Below are positions 53,241 to 61,258 of a DNA stretch of 64,000 nucleotides, piece after piece. The stretch lies in contig NZ_CP102271.1 of NCBI RefSeq assembly GCF_025148785.1, positions 1,915,972 through 1,979,971 of the forward strand. The letters are read 5' to 3'. The position numbers and the translations under genes are program-made. This stretch comes from Catenibacterium mitsuokai. Lineage in GTDB: Bacteria > Bacillota_I > Bacilli_A > Erysipelotrichales > Coprobacillaceae. The number at the start of each line of letters is the position of its first letter. The first letter of the stretch is position 1. The notes below the pieces were generated by a model, which was given only the letters and a program-made list of their open reading frames with translations, searched no databases and was not told the DNA's origin.

Positions 53241-53260
53241 GTGATACATAGTCATTACAT
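53241..53260 (+). repeat. Right copy of a 20-bp direct repeat
   Basis: GTGATACATAGTCATTACAT, overlapping the stop codon of the Panacea antitoxin gene. It differs from the left copy at two positions. Confidence 0.7.
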
Positions 53261-54253
53261 GATAATATCATGAATATAGCGATTGATTCCTTCTCTATGA
53301 GAAAAATCATATTGTTTATGTAATGTTTGGAAATAGTTTCTTATATTTTCTTCTATAATAGGTTCATGAGAAGGAATAGTTCCTTCATATCCTTTTCTAG
53401 CTGATATCCAAGGATCCTGTGTATGAGTGATTGTTTCTAATACTTTAGCGCTATAGAGACCATATGTATGAATAACTAAATCAATCACATGACATTCTTC
53501 TTCACTTAATGTATTCTCTAATTCTTCAAAGAGTACAAATCGATCATCATCAATAGGATTAAAACTGAACTGCTTGAATAAATGATAAACATCAGGATAG
53601 ACAGGGCCATGAACCCATGCCTGTGAATGTTCTATAAACATAGGATGATCATATAAGGCATAAGAGGTTCCCTGAATTAAATAAAGAAGTTTTTGCAGCA
53701 TCAATGGTGTAACTTCATTTAATCCTTTAAATAAATATGCGATAACCTGTCTCATCTTATCTGATAATACAAATAATTCTTGTAGATTACTCACTGCTTC
53801 TTGTGATTTCTTATAAGAAGCTGAAGTAATCTTATTTTTATTTTCCTGTAATTTCTTATCAAAATAATCAGGAGAAAGTAAAGTTTTTTTCATGATATTG
53901 GAATACTCAAGAGAAGGCACCTGCCCATCTAGATATCTTTTGATAGTCACTTCACCGAAGCCAAGAACTAAAGCGAGAGGTCCTTTCCCAATATCATATA
54001 TCTTTAATAGTTTGTTGATATCTTCAATAGTAATTAGATTTTCCTTTTCTCTATACTGTGAATCTATTTCTTTAATATTTAAATCAAGTAGTCCTGGTAC
54101 AGATATTTCTTCATTACATTCATTACACACTGCAACAGTAATCAAGAAAGTATATTCCTTATCTTTAATAACTTTTCTGATTTCCTGTTTTTTCAATGTG
54201 TAGGTTGTTTCTTTTCTACAATTTATACAATAATCTCTTCTTATTTCATTCAT
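53255..54253 (-). CDS. Antitoxin: MqsA-type zinc finger, HTH and Panacea (DUF4065/SocA) domain
   Basis: A 332-residue antitoxin. Residues 1-50 are a YgiT/MqsA-like zinc ribbon with Cys9, Cys12, Cys43 and Cys46. Residues about 75-140 are an HTH (GPLALVLGFGEVTIKRYLDGQVPS). Residues about 190-300 are the Panacea domain (MLQKLLYLIQGTSYALYDHPMFIEHSQAWVHGPVYPDVYHLFKQF). Panacea domains are known as general toxin neutralisers. The ATG at 54253 follows AAGGAG that overlaps the end of the toxin gene. Its partner toxin is interrupted by an IS1595 element, so this antitoxin now has no intact local toxin. Confidence 0.92.
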   Translation of the reverse strand: MNEIRRDYCINCRKETTYTLKKQEIRKVIKDKEYTFLITVAVCNECNEEISVPGLLDLNIKEIDSQYREKENLITIEDINKLLKIYDIGKGPLALVLGFGEVTIKRYLDGQVPSLEYSNIMKKTLLSPDYFDKKLQENKNKITSASYKKSQEAVSNLQELFVLSDKMRQVIAYLFKGLNEVTPLMLQKLLYLIQGTSYALYDHPMFIEHSQAWVHGPVYPDVYHLFKQFSFNPIDDDRFVLFEELENTLSEEECHVIDLVIHTYGLYSAKVLETITHTQDPWISARKGYEGTIPSHEPIIEENIRNYFQTLHKQYDFSHREGINRYIHDIIM

Positions 54254-54422
54254 AATATTTTTCTCCTTATTTAAAATAATAGTGAAGCGGATATTTCTGC
54301 TCATGAAAGGATATAATAAACACAAAATCATCTGCAATCAAATTAAATTTTATATATAAATTGATTGCCTTGTAGTCTTCACCGAATCTCTCTAATGCTT
54401 TTATTTCTTTTCCAAAAATATA

Positions 54423-55641
54423 CGCTCAATTTAAGAAAATTGTTGCTTTGAGTAATCTTATTCAGCGAATATACCATAACGATATTCGTAATATGCTTCC
54501 TTAAGTGAAATAGGCATAGGTGTAGCTCTTACCATTTCATTACTGAAAGCCTCAGTATCCATCATCATTCTTAGAATCTCAGATGCCATTTCCTTTCTCT
54601 TGAATGTATACTTAGCCTGCTTCTTAAGAAGCAGGAAATCTAGATAACCTTGTATGTATCTGGTGCCAACGCCTCTTGTTGTCTGTATCATTGAGCTTAC
54701 TTCTGTCATCATCTCATTGACAGCTCCTAATGATTTACCATCATCAGTAAGATATCTCTTCTCTAAAGGAGATGTCTTTATCTTATTGTTTACTGCTTCA
54801 AGATAGTTGGCAAACTGCTGTATGCTTGCCTTTGAATCTGATATGAACTCTTCCACATCCTTAAAGTAGTCTTTATTCGCTTTATATTTATCGAATGACT
54901 CACTTCCAAGACCTGATACCTGCATCATCATATGATCATTTTCATCTGTAGCACAGACAATGGCAACCTTGTGATGAGATATTCCTCTATATGCAGCCTG
55001 TTTACCTCTTTTCTTTGAGTATCTAGGCATATTTTGAGGACGTGTTCCCTTTAGGTTTATACTTTTATACTGTGTATCTATTTCAACTTCACCAGATAAT
55101 TTCTGATGACCCATGATTTCAGATGCTGCATGATAAAGTTTATGACGCATATAGAAGCAGGTCGTCTTGCTTGTCTCTAAGACTTGAGCCTCACCCTCTA
55201 GAGGCATTTTATATAGTTCCAGTTCAATGAAGTGAAGCCACTGGTCCAAAGTAAAATGAGACCAGTAGAATAAGGTGTTGGTTCTATCACTAAAAGACTT
55301 GTGACAGTCAAGACAGATATATCTCTGATGTCTGTTCTTATCTTTTCCATTCTTCTTGAAATGGACTGAACCACATATAGGGCATGCCTTATGAGATGGA
55401 TCAATGTCTTCATCATCCTGTTCATATAATGATTCGATAAGTTTATTTACATAATCCTTATCCTTAGATCTTAAATAGTTTTTTACCTGGTTTTCAGTTA
55501 TCATAGCACTCACCTGACCTTTTAAGATCATTTTACAACTGTTCGAGAAATGATGATTTGAGTTAGGTGGCTATAAAGTAGAAAAATAGGCGTTAAGTTA
55601 AATTTAATGATCTAGTAGCAACATTTTTCATAAACTTAGCG
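54423..55641 (-). mobile_element. Complete IS1595-family insertion sequence with 8-bp target duplication
   Basis: The 1219-bp element is bounded by imperfect 25-bp inverted repeats (54423-54447 and 55617-55641; both begin CGCT and end TTGTTGCT or TGTTGCT). It is flanked by the direct repeat AAAATATA (54415-54422 and 55642-55649). An 8-bp duplication is the norm for IS1595. It carries one intact transposase gene. Insertion is inside the toxin coding sequence. Confidence 0.93.
54458..55504 (-). CDS. IS1595-family transposase
   Basis: Transposase of 348 residues. An N-terminal zinc ribbon (CPICGSVHFKKNGKDK, then ICLDCHKSF, about residues 45-78) precedes an ISXO2-like DDE core. The core includes EVEIDTQYKSINLKG (first Asp), KVAIVCATDEN and RYLTDDGKSLGAVNE. 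The frame is intact. The ATG at 55504 has AGGTG upstream. The gene reads in the same direction as the interrupted toxin. Confidence 0.93.
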   Translation of the reverse strand: MITENQVKNYLRSKDKDYVNKLIESLYEQDDEDIDPSHKACPICGSVHFKKNGKDKNRHQRYICLDCHKSFSDRTNTLFYWSHFTLDQWLHFIELELYKMPLEGEAQVLETSKTTCFYMRHKLYHAASEIMGHQKLSGEVEIDTQYKSINLKGTRPQNMPRYSKKRGKQAAYRGISHHKVAIVCATDENDHMMMQVSGLGSESFDKYKANKDYFKDVEEFISDSKASIQQFANYLEAVNNKIKTSPLEKRYLTDDGKSLGAVNEMMTEVSSMIQTTRGVGTRYIQGYLDFLLLKKQAKYTFKRKEMASEILRMMMDTEAFSNEMVRATPMPISLKEAYYEYRYGIFAE

Positions 55642-55904
55642 AAAATATATAATATTTCTTTTTCGAATCCTTTATGGTTATTCTTTCTCCTTTCAGAAAA
55701 ATCATCAACCGTTAAACTCAAAAGTATCTCTTTAATCCTTGCTTCACTTAAAACATAATTTTCAAATAAATTTCTATTGTCACTTCTATTTTTATTTATC
55801 TCTATACGATACTTATCTTTTTCAACAGCCACTTTCACTCTATTCAAATATTTTTCAATTTCCATTCGTGTTATTTCCAATAATATCACGCCCTCCTTTT
55901 TTTG

Positions 55905-55963
55905 TGATACGTTTTTCTTTAATTTGTATCATCATTATACAATTCAACATCATATATAGTCAA
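55905..55963 (-). promoter_or_regulatory. Promoter and operator of the interrupted toxin-antitoxin locus
   Basis: Minus-strand TTGACT (55958-55963) and TATAAT (55934-55939) with 18-base spacing. An inverted repeat TGATAC-N15-GTATCA spans 55905-55931, a likely site for the HTH antitoxin. Confidence 0.65.
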
Positions 55964-56036
55964 TGCAATTGAAAATATTATTACATTGACCGAGAGTAAC
56001 TATCTACCGTTATGATAACCATAGGAGAATTTTGAT

Positions 56037-56120
56037 ATGAAGAAATGAGTGGCTTATTATTCTAGAGCGGATGAGAATTACTTTGGTGACACAAAGAAAT
56101 ATACAAAATCAGTGATGTAA
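56037..56120 (+). pseudogene. Flavodoxin gene remnant
   Basis: From an ATG with AGGAGA upstream, the frame reads three codons, a TGA, then VAYYSRADENYFGDTKKY and a stop. The segment matches the start of flavodoxins of the LVAYFSRADENYFGG type. Everything beyond 28 codons is missing. The rest of 55964-56150 shows no gene. Confidence 0.5.
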
Positions 56121-56151
56121 ATGCTGCAAAAAAGAAAAAATAAAGTATGCA

Positions 56152-56178
56152 AAAAAGTAGAACGCGGTTCTACTTTTT
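56152..56178 (-). terminator. Rho-independent terminator of rpoN
   Basis: GTAGAA and TTCTAC pair around CGCGG at the rpoN stop codon and an A/T tract follows on each side. Confidence 0.75.
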
Positions 56179-57414
56179 TACATGCTTTCTACCAGATGCA
56201 TCTGGAATATTTAATTCTGAACGGTATTTTGCAACTGTTCTTCTAGATATTTCAATACCCTTATCTTTTAATAGATTAGTAATTTTCTGATCACTTAAAG
56301 GCTTTTTCTTATCTTCATTATCTATAACTTCTTTGATTTTTTCTTTGATAGAATCAACAGAGTTATCTTCTGTTCCCTTTGGAATAAGATCACTCAGAAG
56401 AATAAAGCCCTTATCACAATATATATATTTATCTTTGATGGCTCTACTGATTGTAGATTCATGTACTCCAAGCAGCATTGCGAGATCTTTTTGTAGTAAT
56501 GGATGACAAGATCCTTGATTCATAAAAAAGTCTTGCTGGTAATCAAATAAGAAGACCGCAATATCATATATGAGATTCTTTCTTTGGCTAAGGCATTGTT
56601 GGAGCCAAGAAACTTGTCTTAATTTGGATTCTATATATTTCTTAGTTTCTTTGTTCTCATCAAGAGACAAATAGTTTGTATTAATGTTTATATCCTTATA
56701 AATCATAGGATTTAATTGAACTATACCATCCTTGATTATAATATCGGGTACAGGATAATTGACTTCAAGAGAAGAACTATAGTTACTTGCTGGACGCGGA
56801 TCTAATGTAAGGATAATTTGTAGTAATTCTCTTACTTTATTTTGTGATATACCAAGTTTCTTGGAAACAGCATGGTAGTGACTTTTAGAAAGGTCTTCTA
56901 AACATTCATCTACAAGTATTTTTGTGAGATGAATATCTTTTGTTTCTTTGAGGCGCTCTAATTGAAGAAGGAGACATTCTTTTAATGTATCAGCACCAAG
57001 TCCAGGGGGATCTAGCTTGGATAATGTATCTTTAGCTTCTAAATACTCTTTTTCATCACACTTTAGATAAGTACAGATATCATTTATTGAGAGACGTAGA
57101 TACCCATTATCATCTAATAATTCTACAAGAGATTCTACTAATTCTTTATTGTCTATATCCTTGTTTATCAACTGCCAATGAATAACTTCTTTTAATGTCG
57201 GTTCAGTTTTCCTAGATAAGCTATCAATATCAAATTCTTTTCCTATATCAGAAGTACTTTCTATCATATCATCAGTATCTATTAATGGATTTTCAAAAGA
57301 AATCTTCTCTATGTGGGCAAGAAGTTGTTGGACGTCCATCTGTAAGATCTGATTCTTTTCAATCTGTTTCTGATATATTTGATGTTTTTGACCTTGTTTA
57401 AGTTCAAGCTTCAT
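56170..57414 (-). CDS. rpoN: RNA polymerase sigma-54 factor
   Basis: Alternative sigma factor that recognises -24/-12 promoters and needs an AAA+ activator. The 414-residue protein has the Gln-rich activator-interacting region I (MKLELKQGQKHQIYQKQIEKNQILQMDVQQLLAHI), the core-binding region (about 75-260), an HTH (LAMLLGVHESTISRAIKDKYI) and the RpoN box SRRTVAKYRSELNIP at 390-404 (usual ARRTVAKYR). It overlaps the LevR-type activator gene by 11 bases, so sigma factor and activator are made together. Confidence 0.96.
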   Translation of the reverse strand: MKLELKQGQKHQIYQKQIEKNQILQMDVQQLLAHIEKISFENPLIDTDDMIESTSDIGKEFDIDSLSRKTEPTLKEVIHWQLINKDIDNKELVESLVELLDDNGYLRLSINDICTYLKCDEKEYLEAKDTLSKLDPPGLGADTLKECLLLQLERLKETKDIHLTKILVDECLEDLSKSHYHAVSKKLGISQNKVRELLQIILTLDPRPASNYSSSLEVNYPVPDIIIKDGIVQLNPMIYKDININTNYLSLDENKETKKYIESKLRQVSWLQQCLSQRKNLIYDIAVFLFDYQQDFFMNQGSCHPLLQKDLAMLLGVHESTISRAIKDKYIYCDKGFILLSDLIPKGTEDNSVDSIKEKIKEVIDNEDKKKPLSDQKITNLLKDKGIEISRRTVAKYRSELNIPDASGRKHVKK

Positions 57415-60040
57415 CTAAGCCTATTGGCTCCTTAATAACTTTGTTCAATAATTCATACAATATAGATAATTCATAATTATCTATATGAATACGATATTTC
57501 TTTTCTACATCATGGAAAACAATTTTTGAGATACGATAGAATTCTTTTTGTGATGGATTTGTAGGTTCTTCTTCATCATCCGTATCATCTGCAGTCATTA
57601 GACGTTCAAACATAAATGCGATATGCATATAGAGATTTAATCTTATATGCCCTGACATTTCCAGCTTATAATAATCTTCATAACGATGAAGGATCATTTC
57701 TACATCCTGAATAACAACTGTAGGATTGAGGAACTGTAATCTGCTGACAATACCTTCAATTGTAAAGAATCTTACAAATTCATTCTTTAATGCTTCAAAT
57801 TGTTCTGGTGTGACTACACTTCTTAATGCATTCCATAGGTTTTCTTCACCATGGCCATCTAATATATCATAAACACTCAGCCAAGGTGTAGAGATACCAT
57901 CATGAAGAGGAGATGTTGTGAGAATCATAAGAGTTTGATTGAAATTCTTAGATTCATTTTCATCAAGTAGATCGAGGAGTTTCTTATATTCCATAGTCAC
58001 AAAATCAAGACCACAGTCTCCTAAAGTCTTCTTCATGATTTCCTGTATCTTTTCCGCAATACCAACACCGGACATGCATGAAATAATTATATTCTTATCT
58101 TTAGATAAACCTTCAAAGAACTGAACATCAAAGCTATTAATCTTTTTAGTACTTTCTACAATCTGTTCAAATGAACCATGTCCCAACATCTTTAAACCAA
58201 CATCTAGGGCTATAGCTGTAGAGACATTATTAATAATCAACAAATCACCGGATAAGTTATTCTTAATTTTTGAATACATACTTCTTAATGATCCAGTATC
58301 AACAAGTAAGATAAGTCCTTTACCCTTCGCAGAGTGAAGCAAGTAATCCTGTACCTTTTCGACAGTCTGATCAAGAGTTGTATCCATAGGCATATCAATA
58401 CCTTCCATAATAAAGGTACCACACGCCTGATTGACAACCTTCGCAATACTAGATGCTGTTGTATCACCATGGGCTGCAATGAGACCATTTAATTCTAATG
58501 ATTCACTGATATATTCATGAATAGCTAAGGCAAACAAGAATGCAAGATTATCTTCTAGCTGCAATTCATATTTCTTTAATTCAAGGATAATTCGACTTGC
58601 AACATAGAAAGCACGAGGGCATGATTGTTCAAAATAAGCTTTAAGCTTCCATTCCTGTTCCTTATCAATACACATTTGATTGAATGTTATATAAAGAATA
58701 TATAATTCTTTACCACAGGAATCATTCATCTTGACACCATAACGAATCAATATATCCTTACAGATATGCATAAAAAAACGCTGTTCTGTAAAGTTGTTAT
58801 GAGTAGGATGGATTTTTCTTAAAATAGCACGAAAGTTCAAATAAAGCTGGTCTATCTGCCCCCATGATGCAGTTTCTATCTTATGAAATAAATTCATGAT
58901 TTCTGAATGATGTTCATCATAATATTCTTGATGAATACATTCTTTAGGTTGATTCCATGTAATAGATATTTCCATATTACGCTCAGCCTGAAATCCTGCT
59001 GTATTAACAGGTATATCTCCACCTGCATGAATAAGCTCTGCTTCAGAAATAAGAAGATTGTCTTTTTTGCCATGCTTGAAATAGGCTTCTGCACAACTGA
59101 CCTGAATCAGATTTCTTAGTCTACCAATATTACCTGGGAACTTAGAGAAACACAACATTTTGACAGCCCCACTAGAAATAGTGAGGTTTTTCTTTATTTT
59201 AGATGCTTCTTCTTTATAGAATGTTTCAATGAGTTCTAGACGTTCCTGCAAAGGACGTTCAGTAATATTAGGAATAGTAATCTGTAATGTGATTCTTCTT
59301 CTAAATGTTTCTAATAAGACTTCTTGTGGGTTTTCTGTTGTCGCAAATATGAATCTCACATTTGAATGTCTCCATTTAGAATCACCAAGAGGTCGATATT
59401 GACCTGTATCCATAAATACAAATAGTTTTTCCTGGTTTTCAAATGATAAACGATGTACTTCATCTAAGAAAAGATAACCACCATCTGCTTCCTGTAATAA
59501 TCCTGTTTTATCAGAATCAGCCCCTGTAAAGCTTCCTTTCTTATAACCAAGTAATGTAGCAGAAAGAAGTTCAGGGTTATTGGCATAGTCTGCACAGTTT
59601 AATACGACAAAAGGTGCTTTTTTATCAATACTGCCTGTTTGTAATGCATGACTATAAATAAGCTTTGCGATATAGCTTTTACCTACACCACTTTCACCAA
59701 TAATAAGAATTGGAAGACCATTTGGTGGATAAGAAACAGATGCTTTACACATTTCTACTATTTTCTTATGACTTCCTGTAGCACCAATCATAGAATCAAA
59801 TACTTCTGAATCTAATTCTTCTTCGACAGGTGCATTCTGTTCTTCTTTTTCTATATACCAGTAAGTCGGTCTTGTATCTGTTTTCTTTACTTTTCCCTCA
59901 TCAAAAAGTTGATTTAAATAATGTGTCACAATCTGTCTGCTTAAATGAAGATTATCTGCAATTAAAGATGTAGGGATCTTTTCAGACTCATTTAAAGATT
60001 CCTTGAGTGACATATAAACCTTTTCTTTTACATCCATCAT
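57404..60040 (-). CDS. LevR-type sigma-54-dependent PRD transcriptional activator
   Basis: An 878-residue activator. An N-terminal winged HTH (about 10-60) is followed by an AAA+ domain with Walker A GESGVGKS (115-122), the sigma-54 contact loop GSFTGA (169-174, usually GAFTGA) and Walker B GGYLFLDEVHRLS. Two PRDs with conserved His flank an EIIA-man-like domain (LNGLIAAHGDTTASSIAKVVN). Phosphorylation by HPr and EIIB should tune it. Known LevR-type proteins switch on mannose-family PTS operons, and such an operon is adjacent. It has its own promoter and AGGAGG site. Confidence 0.94.
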   Translation of the reverse strand: MMDVKEKVYMSLKESLNESEKIPTSLIADNLHLSRQIVTHYLNQLFDEGKVKKTDTRPTYWYIEKEEQNAPVEEELDSEVFDSMIGATGSHKKIVEMCKASVSYPPNGLPILIIGESGVGKSYIAKLIYSHALQTGSIDKKAPFVVLNCADYANNPELLSATLLGYKKGSFTGADSDKTGLLQEADGGYLFLDEVHRLSFENQEKLFVFMDTGQYRPLGDSKWRHSNVRFIFATTENPQEVLLETFRRRITLQITIPNITERPLQERLELIETFYKEEASKIKKNLTISSGAVKMLCFSKFPGNIGRLRNLIQVSCAEAYFKHGKKDNLLISEAELIHAGGDIPVNTAGFQAERNMEISITWNQPKECIHQEYYDEHHSEIMNLFHKIETASWGQIDQLYLNFRAILRKIHPTHNNFTEQRFFMHICKDILIRYGVKMNDSCGKELYILYITFNQMCIDKEQEWKLKAYFEQSCPRAFYVASRIILELKKYELQLEDNLAFLFALAIHEYISESLELNGLIAAHGDTTASSIAKVVNQACGTFIMEGIDMPMDTTLDQTVEKVQDYLLHSAKGKGLILLVDTGSLRSMYSKIKNNLSGDLLIINNVSTAIALDVGLKMLGHGSFEQIVESTKKINSFDVQFFEGLSKDKNIIISCMSGVGIAEKIQEIMKKTLGDCGLDFVTMEYKKLLDLLDENESKNFNQTLMILTTSPLHDGISTPWLSVYDILDGHGEENLWNALRSVVTPEQFEALKNEFVRFFTIEGIVSRLQFLNPTVVIQDVEMILHRYEDYYKLEMSGHIRLNLYMHIAFMFERLMTADDTDDEEEPTNPSQKEFYRISKIVFHDVEKKYRIHIDNYELSILYELLNKVIKEPIGLDEA

Positions 60041-60058
60041 GATACCTCCTTACTCATA

Positions 60059-60087
60059 ATTATACCTTGAAGATTTGAAGAAAACAA
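60059..60087 (-). promoter_or_regulatory. Sigma-A promoter of the activator-rpoN operon
   Basis: TTGTTT (60082-60087) and TATAAT (60059-60064) with 17-base spacing on the minus strand. Regulator expression is thus independent of sigma-54. Confidence 0.78.
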
Positions 60088-60105
60088 TTTAACTCCTACA
60101 CGCAT

Positions 60106-60132
60106 GAAAAGGAAGATATGCGTATATCTTCC
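60106..60132 (-). terminator. Terminator of the PTS/glycosidase operon
   Basis: A near-perfect palindrome (GGAAGATATACGCATATCTTCC on the minus strand, arms GGAAGATAT/ATATCTTCC) is followed by TTTTC. It splits the carbohydrate operon from the regulators. Confidence 0.7.
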
Positions 60133-60139
60133 TGTCAGA

Positions 60140-61258
60140 CTATCTTGGGAGTCTTGCTCTTCTATTTGGGAATTCTTTATCGAATCCTTCTTTATGATCA
60201 CAATACCAATAAGCGACTGTACAAACATCATCCTGTCTTTCATATAATGAAAGATCATCGTTACCAATCTGCTGTAATGTCACTTTGATATCTTCATCAA
60301 AGGCAATTGGATCCAAAATATGGAATCTATATAAGCCATGACGTGGAAGGCTGTCATTACCAAAAGCATGAACAGCATTCAACTTACCTGTTTCAAATCT
60401 TTCTCTTGTTTTATCCTTTGTTGAATAGAATGGATAACCTAGGAATAAGTTAGAATATGGTTTAACTGAAGGTCTTCCTAATTCATCTTTCTGATGGAAT
60501 GCCCAGGCACCACCAAAGTAGTCTTCTGAACCTGTTGAAGATACTGTTGGATAGTCTTCATCACCATCAAGATAGAACTTAAATTCTCCTTCACCCCACC
60601 AATATCTTTCAAGTGCTGTTAGGCCAAGGTAAGTACCTACATAGTAACCTTTACCCTTTACATCATCTAAGATGACATAGTCTTTCGCAAGCTCTGTCTG
60701 ACGTTCTCTACGCCAGTAAGCGTGGAAATATAAACAGTTTTCTGGAAGTGCATCGACTTCAGCATAATTGATTGTATAGAAGAAAGATGTAATATCTTTT
60801 GGATGTTCATTTGTCATTGTAATGACGGCTCTTTTTGCGAATGGCATTTCAAAGTAGCTGTTCATTCCTCCAGTAGGATTAACTACGATTGGTAAAGAAG
60901 CAACATCACATCTTTCACCAAAACCATTACAGAAGAAATCACCAATAGGAGCTTCTACTGCAGGTGTATCACTACCATCCCAATAGATTCTTAAGACAAC
61001 ATCTCTCATGACAAAGCTGCCTTTTTCAGTATTTTCACGGATTGTCATCCACATATGTCTAATAATACCTGGACCTTTAATATCCGCAATCACTGTTTCT
61101 TCACCCATAGGTAATTTAATGCTTCCACGGCCTTTTCTTGATGGACCTAAAGCACTTGCTTCCATACACGCTTTGCCTTTTTCACCAGTTGGGTTTTCTG
61201 GTGATACAGCTCTAGAACGTTCTCCTTTATAAGTCATGATATTACTTAGTAAATTCAT
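60140..61258 (-). CDS. GH172-family (DUF2961) glycosidase
   Basis: Cytoplasmic enzyme of 372 residues with no signal peptide. The DUF2961 signature WWGEGEFKFYLDGDEDYPTVSSTGSEDYFGGAW is at residues 220-251 and holds the candidate catalytic glutamates (Glu223/Glu225 and Glu245). GPGIIRHMWMT and GGMNSYFEMPFAKRAVI are further family blocks. Characterised GH172 members act on alpha-fructofuranosides (difructose anhydride I) or arabinofuranosides. It overlaps the upstream glycosidase gene by 17 bases and lies in a PTS operon, so its substrate should be a phosphorylated or plain imported furanoside. Confidence 0.9.
   Translation of the reverse strand: MNLLSNIMTYKGERSRAVSPENPTGEKGKACMEASALGPSRKGRGSIKLPMGEETVIADIKGPGIIRHMWMTIRENTEKGSFVMRDVVLRIYWDGSDTPAVEAPIGDFFCNGFGERCDVASLPIVVNPTGGMNSYFEMPFAKRAVITMTNEHPKDITSFFYTINYAEVDALPENCLYFHAYWRRERQTELAKDYVILDDVKGKGYYVGTYLGLTALERYWWGEGEFKFYLDGDEDYPTVSSTGSEDYFGGAWAFHQKDELGRPSVKPYSNLFLGYPFYSTKDKTRERFETGKLNAVHAFGNDSLPRHGLYRFHILDPIAFDEDIKVTLQQIGNDDLSLYERQDDVCTVAYWYCDHKEGFDKEFPNRRARLPR

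Larger units (their letters stand above)
54267..55889 (-). pseudogene. MqsR-like toxin gene split by an IS1595-family element
   Basis: Two fragments in the same frame: N-terminal at 55642-55889 and C-terminal at 54267-54422. Removing 54423-55641 and one copy of the 8-bp repeat TATATTTT joins KEILYIF to GKEIKALERF with no frameshift, giving about 123-131 residues. The rebuilt protein has EARIKEILLSLTVDDFSE and ends VFIISFHEQKYPLHYYFK, the pattern I know from MqsR-family toxins paired with MqsA-type antitoxins. The start is GTG 55889, TTG 55880 or ATG 55865, with GGAGGG at about 55890. Its stop codon overlaps the antitoxin binding site. Confidence 0.88.
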
